From Isoetes taiwanensis (lineage: Eukaryota; Streptophyta; Lycopodiopsida; Isoetales; Isoetaceae), in NCBI GenBank assembly GCA_021234155.1, contig JAJEKV010000166.1, positions 498,324 through 562,323 of the forward strand: a stretch of 64,000 bases of DNA, read 5' to 3'. The number at the start of each line of letters is the position of its first letter. The stretch's first letter is position 1. The position numbers and the translations under genes were made by a program. The notes under the pieces were generated by a model. That model searched no databases. It had not been told where the DNA came from and worked only from the letters and a program-made list of their open reading frames with translations. This document shows positions 25,556 to 34,566 of this stretch, piece after piece.

Positions 25556-25682
25556 GAAGCTACGAGAACGAAGAATGCTGCTGTGAGAAGACGCCGATAA
25601 CCAAGCGGAAAACGACAATGGCCTAATATAGGCGCTCGTCCTTTCCCAGAATGGCGATCCGATGGCTCGGATCGATGGGATT
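25556..25682. repeat. Terminal repeat B2
   Basis: 127 bases from GAAGCTACGAGAACGAAG to GATGGGATT, matching B1 over its full length. Its hairpin core is one base shorter between the arms (CGATCCGATGGCTCGGATCG). The match stops at 25682, which sets the right end of the element. The next bases belong to a different, gypsy-like reading frame. Confidence 0.85.
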
Positions 25683-25803
25683 ATCTATAAGCATTCCTTC
25701 AAGGTCTTTGACTTTGGAGGCATGGATGTTATTCTAGGAAAATCGTGGCATAAGACATTAATCCTCGATAAATTGGAACATGTTATCCATGGAAGGGTAT
25801 AAA
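25683..25803 (+). mobile_element. Ty3/gypsy-like protease fragment
   Basis: Directly right of B2 a short plus-strand frame reads YKHSFKVFDFGGMDVILGKS and continues WHKT before a stop near 25800. The block F-x-V-x-D-x-G-G-M-D-V-I-L-G-x-x-W is the C-terminal half of plant Ty3/gypsy retropepsin-like proteases. Left of the element, at about 19350-19412, a plus-strand frame (ISSAFLNMVKDVEFHLPEY) could be part of the same protease, which would make this the target of the insertion. That join is inference. Confidence 0.5.
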
Positions 25804-26194
25804 ACACCAAGATTATGAAGGATAATATTTTTGGGTTGCGCCTAGGAGGCAAACCCTCGCTTATGTGGGTTTTTGGCATATCCTAGGTATATGCTGGAGT
25901 ATACTTAGGATATACTGGTAACTGCTTCGAACCTATTGTTCCCTGCGTTCTGGATCGCGGATGTCTCAACCCGGTAACTGGCAAGGCAGACCGAAGCTCC
26001 AATTTGATGCAACTGCAGGCAAATAATATGTTGAGCCCTGTGGTTATGGGTTCATTAGATGCAGTGGGAAGCATGACATCGCTCACACAGTAAGCGTGGC
26101 ATCGCTCACACAGTTGCGGCTCCAAGCCAATGAAATAACAGGTCCAATTCCTGCTAGTTTATGCAATGGTGTTTTCATTTTGATTCATTTGTAG
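25804..26194. other. Unassigned spacer with short duplication
   Basis: No gene is recognised. It contains a direct repeat of CATCGCTCACACAGT (about 26068-26082 and 26100-26114), separated by AAGCGTGG. It ends in the acceptor-like TTTGTAG that precedes the first surviving exon of the kinase relic. Confidence 0.5.
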
Positions 26195-27954
26195 GTTCTT
26201 GCTCTTGAGCATTCTTTTGGCGTTATTCATCGAGATTTGAAGCCTGACAATCTCTTAATTGCTCATGATGGGCATATCAAGGTAAATTTTTAGCTTTTGT
26301 GAAGTCCATTCAAAAGGATTGCTTTGTAACTTTTATGAAAAGCAAACGACCACAGCCACAGGCCATTTGTCAGGAAAGAAACTTTTGGTTAGCATGCCAA
26401 GATTACAAGTTGCGACTAGCCTAAGACTTAGATGTGGGGCATATTATAGATGTGATCACGAATGTTGAGACCTTTAGGTGCTTTGCATAATATATGTATG
26501 CTTTTACACAATGTTCTATAGTTATGCATCTTTTGCTTTATCTCTTATAATTTAGCTTTATGGTGTTTCAGCTCACAGATTTTGGTGTATCAAGATTTGG
26601 CCTTATCAATAGGATAGATGATTTGTCAGGCCCTACTGCCTGTGAAAATGTACTGTTTGATGACATTGAAAGCAATAAGGCTCCAGATTACAACAATAAG
26701 ATGGAACATCGGCAACAACAATGTGCAATTGGCACTCCAGATTATTTGGCACCGAAAATTCTTTTGGCAACTGTTCACGGTGACCCTATAGTATGGTTAT
26801 CTTACTCATATGACCTATTCGTTAACCATGTCTATTTCACTGTATATAGGTTCCACCGCTGATTGGTGGTCATTTGGGGTCATTCTTTTTGAGCTATTGA
26901 CTGGTGTTCCACCTTTCAATGCAGCAAATACTTTTTTTTTTCTGGAGGTATTATTCTTCAGGGGATAGTGTATAGCTGATCTCTTCATGTTTAAGAGCCT
27001 CAGTTAATACGCTATTTATAATATTCTTTTTGAATGAAGCGGATAATTTATAATATTCTGTTTGAATGACGCAAATAATTTTTAATAGCATTCTCAATAG
27101 AAACATTCCTTGGCCCGATGTCCCTGATGATATGTCTTTTGAGGCCCGGGATCTTATTGATAAGTATGGAAGTGCAATATTTTGTTTCTTTTAGAAATTA
27201 ATGTCACTCTTCTTGGTTAATTATAGAAACGCAATTGGATCACTTTAAGAACTGTTGCTATAATCTCACCTTTCAGGTTACTCCTGGAGGATCCAGATCA
27301 ATGGCTTGGAACACATGGTGCATCTGAGGTACAGGCCCATGAATAGTCCTTTTGGCTTTTATATAAAGGGTGCAATGTGGCTAATTATAGTTTTGCTTTT
27401 ACAGGTCAAAGTACATCCCTTTTTCAAGGATATTAAATGGGACATTCTGGCAAGGCAAAAGGTGGAGATTGCTAGGCATCTTATGTTTTTGCACAAAATA
27501 TAAGTAGATTCTAAAGTATAACTAATCTTTTACAGGCAGCGTTCATTCTAGCCTAGAGGCCATTGATGGCACAAGTTATTTCACCTCACGGCATCCATTG
27601 GCGTCTCTAGATGGCCGTGTTTATGCAGAACATGAATTTGCAGACTATAGTGACTATGCAAACAGTAGTGGCGGAAGCAGTAAGTTCAACTAGTATATTT
27701 TCCTTTTGAATTTAAGGTGAGGCCTTGTGAACATGGAAGTTTTTTAGATGAATGCAGAGATCTCGCTGAGCTTGAAAGCACACCATCTGTCAAATATTCT
27801 TTCACTAACATTTCTTTCAAGGTAATATTAGCGCTTGAAATAACCTGGTGCCATCAAGTTGTTGATTTATTCTACATGTGTGTAGAACTTATCTCAATTG
27901 GCATCAATAAATTATGATCTATTGCCAAAGGATACTTCCAAAGGGAGTCAATAG
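26195..27954 (+). pseudogene. IRE/IREH1-type AGC kinase, 5'-truncated pseudogene
   Basis: Surviving exons are 26195-26281, 26572-26779, 26850-~26935, ~27086-27163, 27277-27328, 27405-27461, 27536-27679, 27717-27821 and 27886-27954 (stop). They encode the C-lobe: [92 protein letters not shown] and the C-terminal NLSQLASINYDLLPK typical of plant IRE kinases. The whole N-lobe is missing. Lesions include loss of two residues before HSFGVIHRD, Glu to Lys in the APE motif, a missing acceptor before the fourth exon, and a one-base frameshift at about 27550. Introns are retained, so this is a decayed gene and not a retrocopy. Plant IRE kinases act in root-hair and tip growth. Confidence 0.85.
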
Positions 27955-28314
27955 TCAACCCATGCGAAAGAGCAATTAAATTTTGTCATTGGTGTATATA
28001 CAATATGTAATTCCAATTGGCCAGTCTCCCATCAGCAATAAGTCTTCATAGTTTTGAAGCTTCTTGAAGCTTGATGTGGCAGAAACACCAGTTTGTTGTG
28101 GCATCTTGGTTGTTGCTGGTCATGCTATGGGGATTATATCAGAAGCATGGGATGGCGGTTTAGTATGTTGGATTTGAATGAATATTTACCAGCACCTTCT
28201 GATGTTGACTCCGGCATTGTTGGCCCTGTAAATATAACTTTTATGGCTGTTACTGACAGGTACTTTGGGGTGTACCTCGCATGCTAATATGTCTCAACTA
28301 AAAAAGGTTTTGCG

Positions 28315-28455
28315 TGTTCATGAATGCTATAATTGATGGGTATGCACAGCAAGGGGATGATCTTGAAGCAAGCAGACTCTTTAAACAAATGGTGTAGGAA
28401 ATCTAATCAAGCCACGTTCAATGGTGTTCTTTATGCTTGTAGCCATAGGACTTAG
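28315..28455 (+). pseudogene. PPR-protein fragment
   Basis: A plus-strand frame reads NAIIDGYAQQGDDLEASRLF then KQMV, followed by a stop. After one further stop come ATFNGVLYACSH-type residues. These are one and a half repeats of a plant PLS-class pentatricopeptide protein. Members of this family bind organelle RNA. Two stops and the short length show it is a scrap. Confidence 0.7.
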
Positions 28456-29748
28456 TGGGTTATGGCTGCCATCATTTTGTCTATAGCCCAAGCTCTTCTT
28501 GTGTTCAAAACTACCGTCAGTGGACTTCCAGATCTTAGGCTGGGAGATCCATGTATCTGTAAGTTTTTAAGAGGTTCTTTTGGAGGAAGATATTATGCTT
28601 ACAAATCTGTGGACTACTGTCACCAGTATAATTGCAAACAGAGCATATTAGGCAGCTTAATCCAGTGAACATGCTTTGTTAGCATCTTTGCATCTCAAAA
28701 GTATAAAAGTATAATGGGTTTTTGCAAGTGTTTTTGTGTCTACTTCTATCTCTAGATGCTCCATGACCTGTATTTTATGAGTAATTGGTTGTTTCATGAT
28801 ATTTTCTATGAAAAGCTTGTGAATTGGCATTTTAACAAAGGTATGGTGTTATGTATTGATAATCATGGAGATATCACTTCAACAATAAAGGGTCTATAAG
28901 AAGAAAAGCATTATAACCAGGTATGCTTGCCAATCGACATGGGTATGACAGGTTTGGCAGGTACATTTGAATAATTAGTCTTATTCTAATTAATTGATAG
29001 CCGCTTATTTGCTAGACATATGTATTATTGCAAGCAAACCATGGAACATAGGAGCAACAAGAGTCAACGTCTATGATTGATTTCAATGCCTATAGGCATG
29101 CTCCAGGTGTCCTGTTGTTGCAAGACCAAGTCATGAATTCGAATGGTGAACAATCCTGTATATACAAATTGGAGTAAGCTACAAGATTAGGGAAGTATAA
29201 AGTTATCCGTAAAGAATCTAAGCTTAACAATCCAAAATAGAATGTGTTTGAACTTTGGGAAAAAAAGCTTGTGGACAAGAAATACATCTATAATTGTGGT
29301 AAGTGTTGTGAACTAAATGCATGTGGAGATGTGAATTGTAGAAACAACGAAGAGTGTGTTGGCGAGATGAATAAAGAAGCAGGCCAATAGCCCCATAATT
29401 GGAGCAAGCTGCAGCACTAAGGAAGTGTGAAGTCATCCTTGAAGAACTGAAGTAGCAATCCAAAAACGAATTTGTTTGGGCCGTGGAAAATTATTATGGA
29501 AAGGAAATAGGAAATACTAGAGGTCTCTATTTTTGCTCAGAAGTTTAAGTTGATTGGGGATGCCAGTTTGCAGTTGCCTTACTCATATGATGACTACTTG
29601 TGGCTACTTTCCATGAATGGAAGCTCAAAAGTAAGGATTTTGAAAAAAAATGAAATGCATGCGACTCAATACATGACTTGGATGTGAGAAAACTGTCTAA
29701 TCAAGTTTGAACTTCATTGCCTTAACTCACTCTTCTAAAATGGTGGAC
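28456..29748. other. AT-rich stretch, no gene seen
   Basis: Nothing is recognised on either strand. It contains an imperfect duplication of a segment with GAGCAAGCT/GGAGTAAGCT and AGGGAAGT/AGGAAGTGT (about 29168-29230 and 29398-29465). It ends in the target-site duplication of the next element. Confidence 0.5.
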
Positions 29749-29767
29749 ATGCTTGATTGGAGTCTGA
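29749..29767. repeat. Target-site duplication, left
   Basis: ATGCTTGATTGGAGTCTGA, identical to the copy right after the poly(A) tail (31813-31831). The 19-bp length is typical of LINE-type insertion. Confidence 0.93.
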
Positions 29768-31812
29768 TGAACAAAGGGATAGATTAGATGGAAGCATGGG
29801 CGCTGTGATGACCGCCATGTAGGGTCTCGACGCGGTTTTCTTCATAACTTCTGGCTCGGGTGTCAGATTCGGGTGTTTTTTAGTGCGTTGGAAAACTAGA
29901 GATGTGAGCTTTCCATTGGTGTATAATTCATACAGTTTTATTGTGTCTATCTGGGCCGGATTTGGAGTTTACAGATTTAGGCTACCATGGCAAACCCTAG
30001 TTCGCCAGCTTCGGAAACACGTTCGTCAGCCAAGAAAATGGTAGGTGGTGCTTTTGCTTCTTCTTTTGCGCATGATATGAATTCTCCTTTGCCGCTTCCT
30101 AATTTACCCAATAATTCTCGCCTCAATCCTCTTGCTTTTGACCCTTCTCTTCTTGATATGAGTACAAGCTTGCAGCACTTTTCCCCTCTTTCTAAATTTG
30201 CACCTTTGTCTACTTCTCAAGTAGAGACCATCAGTAAATACTTCTACTATTGCTTACGCTTCTTGTTTGTCTCTACTGGAGTGTGTGCGCTCCTTCGCTC
30301 CTTTGAGTTCTTCTCGATGTTGTGGCTAGGACGCTTCTACACGATTTAGATTGGATCAAACGCGGATTTGACATCCGGTGTGCACCGCGCTCATGTATGT
30401 CGGCCGCATTGAATATTATGGTACAGAATAACAAGAAAGAATTGAGCTCGTATCTAAATGAGTTACAAGCACAAGATGATCGTATGGATGTTCAGTTGCC
30501 TCCTGAAGGTGTATTCTATGAGACAGCAGTGTTCAAATGCTTTTACACAGGCTGGCCTACCGGTTGTCGAAATTGATCATAATGCTCATTTGCAGTGTGT
30601 TCAAAACCTTGTGTCTTATGCAGTTGTTTGCCATTTCACTGGACAGTTTTTGGATCTCAGGAGAGTTGGATTCGGCTAAAACATCACCTTCGTGAGACCT
30701 GGGTCCTCCTCACTATGAGTCTCTAAAAGTTTTGGATAAAGATAATAATTTCTTCCTGGTCATGTTTGACTCTTCACTTGCAGTTGACAGGCTTGTGGAG
30801 CATGGTGTTGATCCTCTTTGGGGACATTATCTTCTATATCAAGTGTATTCTCCGGATTCTTGCCAAGTAAGTTCGGTGCATTGGCGATGCCTTATTGGCT
30901 TGCCTTAGAGGATTTTCCACTAGAACCGCAAGTGTCCGATTTTATGATTGCTATTGCCAATGGATTGGATATACATCTTGCCCATTCTATTGTTAATGGT
31001 CCTCGAATTTGTGTATCTCTTCCTACTTGTGTCTCTATTCCCCGGTCAAGAGTGGTCAAAAGTGGCCCACTTTTTTTCAAGTATAAACTACGCGCTTAAT
31101 GTATCCGAAGCTTGCCAAGATGTTTCCCAATGTTGAGGCTTTCGCTACTTACTGGTCTAGGCATACTTTTTGTCTCTACCTCCCCAATTGCTCCTATCCC
31201 CGTCACATAGCGACCACTTCACTCGAGTATCGTGTAGTATCATCTTCTTCCCCATCCGCCTCTGACTAGTTAATCCGCCAAGATATTACCCATTTCGTGT
31301 GCCTTCTTCTCTAGCTATTTTCGCACCATCGCCTTCTTTGAGTGCATCTCCATCTCAGTCTATATCAGTAGACCCTCTTAATGAGGATCAACACTCTCGT
31401 CTTCTGGACATTGCTCACAAGCAAGAACTATTGGAAGAAGGATGGTGTACTCCACGCTTGAAGAAGCTTGCACGTCGCAAAAATAGCTCGGCTCCTCAAT
31501 CTGTGTTAGTTCACTCTGTAGCGTCAGTATCTGCTACGATTGTTACAGTGGATGTCCCTGATTCAGTGGCATTGAGACACCAGGGAGCAGATCAATTTGC
31601 TGTTAATGATTCTATGGATGTGGAAGTTCGACCTGGATAAAGTAACTTTTCTCTAAATATGATTATATATTATTCTACTGTCATGCTTAGATGGGTGGCC
31701 CTGCTCACTTGGATCTGATTGTCCACCGGGTTTTTTATTCCTGTCTCTGCATTGTATTATGTATTATGATGGAGTGTTATTAATAAAGTTTGACGTCCTT
31801 CAAAAAAAAAAA
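29768..31812 (+). mobile_element. LINE-derived insertion carrying ORF1 only
   Basis: The element is flanked by a perfect 19-bp duplication (29749-29767 and 31813-31831). It ends with AATAAA (31782-31787) and A11 (31802-31812), so it was made by target-primed reverse transcription. Frames starting at ATG 29987 give a Ser/Pro-rich N-terminus (MANPSSPASETRSSAKKMVG), then WIKRGFDIRCAPRSCM, then a segment with IGLPLEDFPLEPQVSDFMIA and PRICVSLPTCVSIPRSRV that resembles the DUF4283-like domain of plant L1 ORF1. A C-terminal tail has EEGWCTPRLKKLARRK. At least three frameshifts interrupt it. No endonuclease or reverse transcriptase is present, although the 3' end is complete. Confidence 0.8.
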
Positions 31813-31831
31813 ATGCTTGATTGGAGTCTGA
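31813..31831. repeat. Target-site duplication, right
   Basis: Perfect second copy of the 19-bp target site, immediately after the A11 tail. Confidence 0.93.
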
Positions 31832-32214
31832 AAAGTTGTATCTTTCATGGTTGTTAAAGGGCTTGCTAGTTGGATATAAATAGTATATGTATTTCACATC
31901 AAAGGGAAACACTTTAAAAATATGGACAACACATTCATAAAAGGTGATGCAGGCATCACTGGCTGGTTAAATATCTTCTTAAAAGCAGTATGATTAAGTT
32001 GTGATCCCAATGGTGTGGCATAATGATGGCCTTTTTGATGTTATGCTTATGGTAATATTTACAGGTTGTTGTGGGCTGGGGATATGGATTTGGAAAATGA
32101 AAGTAATATTTTATAAAAAACTAGACAGTTATGCCATGAAACAATGGCACATCTAGACTGCCTTAATGTGCTGCAAGAGTGAAATCGACTTCATTTAATG
32201 ATGATGGTTAGATT

Positions 32215-32675
32215 ATCATGTTGCTTGCATGTTACGTGAAGCCAGAGTGGTCTGAAAACTTCTACAAGCATTATGAAATAGTTTTTGGTAAGCGGGAGGT
32301 CACCAACCGCCATGTACCTGAGTACTTTGCTCGTGCCTTTGCCCTTCAATTAACAGGTAAAAAAGTAGATTGGGATACATTTAAAGTTTTGGCCAAAGAT
32401 TTGGCAAAGGGAGGAGCAAAAGAATCCGCTATCACAGAATAAATAGGGACCTTAAATCCACATCGAAGGTCTTTAAATTGCAGCAAGAATTTTACTCAAG
32501 AAAGACCTTCAATTTGCAGAAACTCTGTTGCAGCAGTGCCATGGACAGCTAATTAGCAGCTCTTCCAAGGTTGAAAAACTAAAAAATCAGCAGGCACAAT
32601 TACGTGACAACATAAATAAGTTTTCAGGAAGAAAGGATGCACATGAAGAGGACCTAACACAGATTCAATAAGACA
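32215..32675 (+). pseudogene. Unassigned helical coding relic
   Basis: A plus-strand frame from 32218 reads YVKPEWSENFYKHYEIVFGK, then HVPEYFARAFALQLTGKKVD, and stops at 32440. A second frame from about 32496 gives KDLQFAETLLQQCHGQLISS followed by a Gln/Lys/Glu-rich coiled-coil stretch to about 32670. The two parts look like consecutive exons or a frameshifted single protein. I cannot name the family. The charged helical pattern differs clearly from surrounding random frames. Confidence 0.4.
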
Positions 32676-33042
32676 TTGATAATGTGTTTGATGATGCTAA
32701 GCAGAATAGAGAGACATCCAGAAGGTCTTAGCAAGGTCAAATTTGTTAGATATTTAAGTTTGGTGCCATTATGTTGTGGTATTTGGCAAGATATAAGGAA
32801 ATAAGAAATCAAGTTTTGTTCGTTTCTTAGTTCCTGTGGACGTAAACATTCATCTTATCTTATTTTATCTTTTGTTTGAGGAACAAACTTCTTGGCCTTG
32901 CTTAACACCAGGTGTTTCAAAGTCATCGTGCATAATACCCTTTCTAAGAATTAATTCAGTAATCAGGCCTGGGCATAAATATTGCACATAAACAGTGTAG
33001 CCTGTGTATCAAAACAGATAATGTCATCAAATCATCGTCTCC

Positions 33043-33545
33043 CTAGCTCCATTTTGCTACGCATACCAGAGACTTCCATCTTAAAATGTTGGGTTTCTTA
33101 AAAGATTTAAGTAGATCTTCTGCCTCATTTGAACACCTAGCATGATTTAAAAGGTCAACACATCTGTAGTGATCTATATCTGGTGCAACAAGATAGTTTC
33201 TCATATGCTTATCTATTAGGCCAGCATAACAAAGCATCTGGGAATGGATCTGTTTGCCCGTTGCAAGTTATTTCAAGCCAGTGCAAGTATCCAGTAGAGC
33301 CAAGTTGTCATGCCCCATAATTGTGCAGGCTCCAATAATGGCTGTCTAGGATATTGCATTGTGCAAAATCATTCTATTAAATAATGCACATGCATCTCTC
33401 AGATTCTCACACTTTGTATACATCTTGATAAGAGCATTACAAATACTTAATGCTAAATGGAACTTCCTCTGAGTAATTTGAGCATGAAGAACTTTACCAA
33501 GATATTCACTACCCTGTAGACATCCAATCCCTTGGTACAAGAGTT
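33043..33545 (-). pseudogene. PPR-protein pseudogene
   Basis: Read on the minus strand, the fragment starts near 33545 with GKVLHAQITQRKFHLALSIC, then NALIKMYTKCENLRDACALF, then a broken TAIIGACTIMGHDN block. Near 33150 it has DHYRCVDLLNHARCSNEAED. The order and residues match consecutive L, S and P repeats of a plant PLS-class pentatricopeptide protein. Stops occur near 33344 and around 33270, so it is not translatable. It is opposite in strand to the PPR scrap at 28.3 kb and probably independent of it. Confidence 0.8.
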
Positions 33546-34566
33546 TAACTTGGCATCATCACAGATATATAGTGCAATGTTTATACAATGAAGAACTAAG
33601 AAGCATCACTGTTTTCGAGCTTCTGTTTGTATAACTAAGGTGTCCCCAAAATAACAACTCAAAAAAGCATACGAGACTTTATCCTATTGGAAATTCAACA
33701 AGCCTTTGCATTTGGCTTGGTCTTTGAAGCCTTCCAACAAGTTTCCTCTTTGGGGTTTCTTAGAAACCAAAAATAAAATAATTTAAGACACCTTGGAAAT
33801 ATTCCTTAAGTTAAGCGCTTCATCTTTTGAAGAAGCTCTCATATTGAGATGAGACTACAACCTCCATCTACAACAACTACATATCTTCTACGTGCAAGCA
33901 ACATCCTTATTATAAAAAGCTATACTATTTAAACCTATTTAACTTCTAACTAGATATTACCTGAAAGCATTCATAAAAGAAACTTGGATGACTTTTATGG
34001 ATGGTGGATTAACACCTTTGGTAACTCACCGGCCTTTGTATCAAGGGAGATTGCATTGGAACTCGTCTTAAATCTATTTCAGAATTTATATTATTCGCAA
34101 AAGTATCATTTTGATGATGATGAAGCATCCTCAGTTATCGTTGATGCTACACCTGCAGTCGAGAACTCTAGTTGATGTTGATACATGTTATGAATAATCT
34201 CTAAATTAAATAACAATAAGAAGGAACTTGTGGAATCTATTGGACTTAGTAATTTTTAGAAAGACGTTCATGGTCAAGAAAAAGAAGTATATCCTAATAG
34301 TAATAGTAACCACTGGTTCGCTATTAACAATTTGCATTCTATTGTGAAATATTTAAATTAGGGTTGGAACATAAGAACATGTGGCATTAAATCATGGGCT
34401 CAACTCTAAGGCAATAAATTTCTTGGAATATTTAATTTAATCTATAACAGTGGGTGTGTAAGTACCCTAACAGTGTTTAATCCCTTAAAAATCAATAAGA
34501 CATTTTGTTTACTCCCATTCAAAAGTAAGACTGTTTACTCGATTGGGATCATCAGGCAATTTGTCT
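33546..34566. other. Region upstream of UFSP2
   Basis: This AT-rich stretch must hold the UFSP2 promoter and leader if the start at 34567 is right. It also holds a 63-codon plus-strand frame (33984-34175, beginning DDFYGWWINTFGN in frame) of unknown meaning. I see no TATA element that I would call with confidence. Confidence 0.4.

Larger units (their letters stand above)
19411..25682 (-). mobile_element. 6.3-kb retroelement with split direct repeats, Gag only
   Basis: The unit is bounded by two repeat types in the order A1 (19411-19445), B1 (20015-20140), A2 (20138-20170), B2 (25556-25682). Read on the minus strand this is a1, body, b1a2, b2, the split-direct-repeat layout known from PAT/Ngaro/Kangaroo-type tyrosine-recombinase retrotransposons. 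A minus-strand Gag-like frame with a CCHC knuckle lies at 21746-22475. I find no reverse transcriptase, RNase H or tyrosine recombinase, so it would be non-autonomous. The plus strand is strikingly purine-rich throughout. No A repeat precedes B2 at LTR distance, which argues against ordinary LTRs. A rearranged LTR element remains possible. Confidence 0.55.

Noticed and set aside
29987..30349. 120-codon frame as a host gene
   Set aside because: It lies inside an insertion with target duplications and a poly(A) tail and continues as an ORF1-like protein in other frames.
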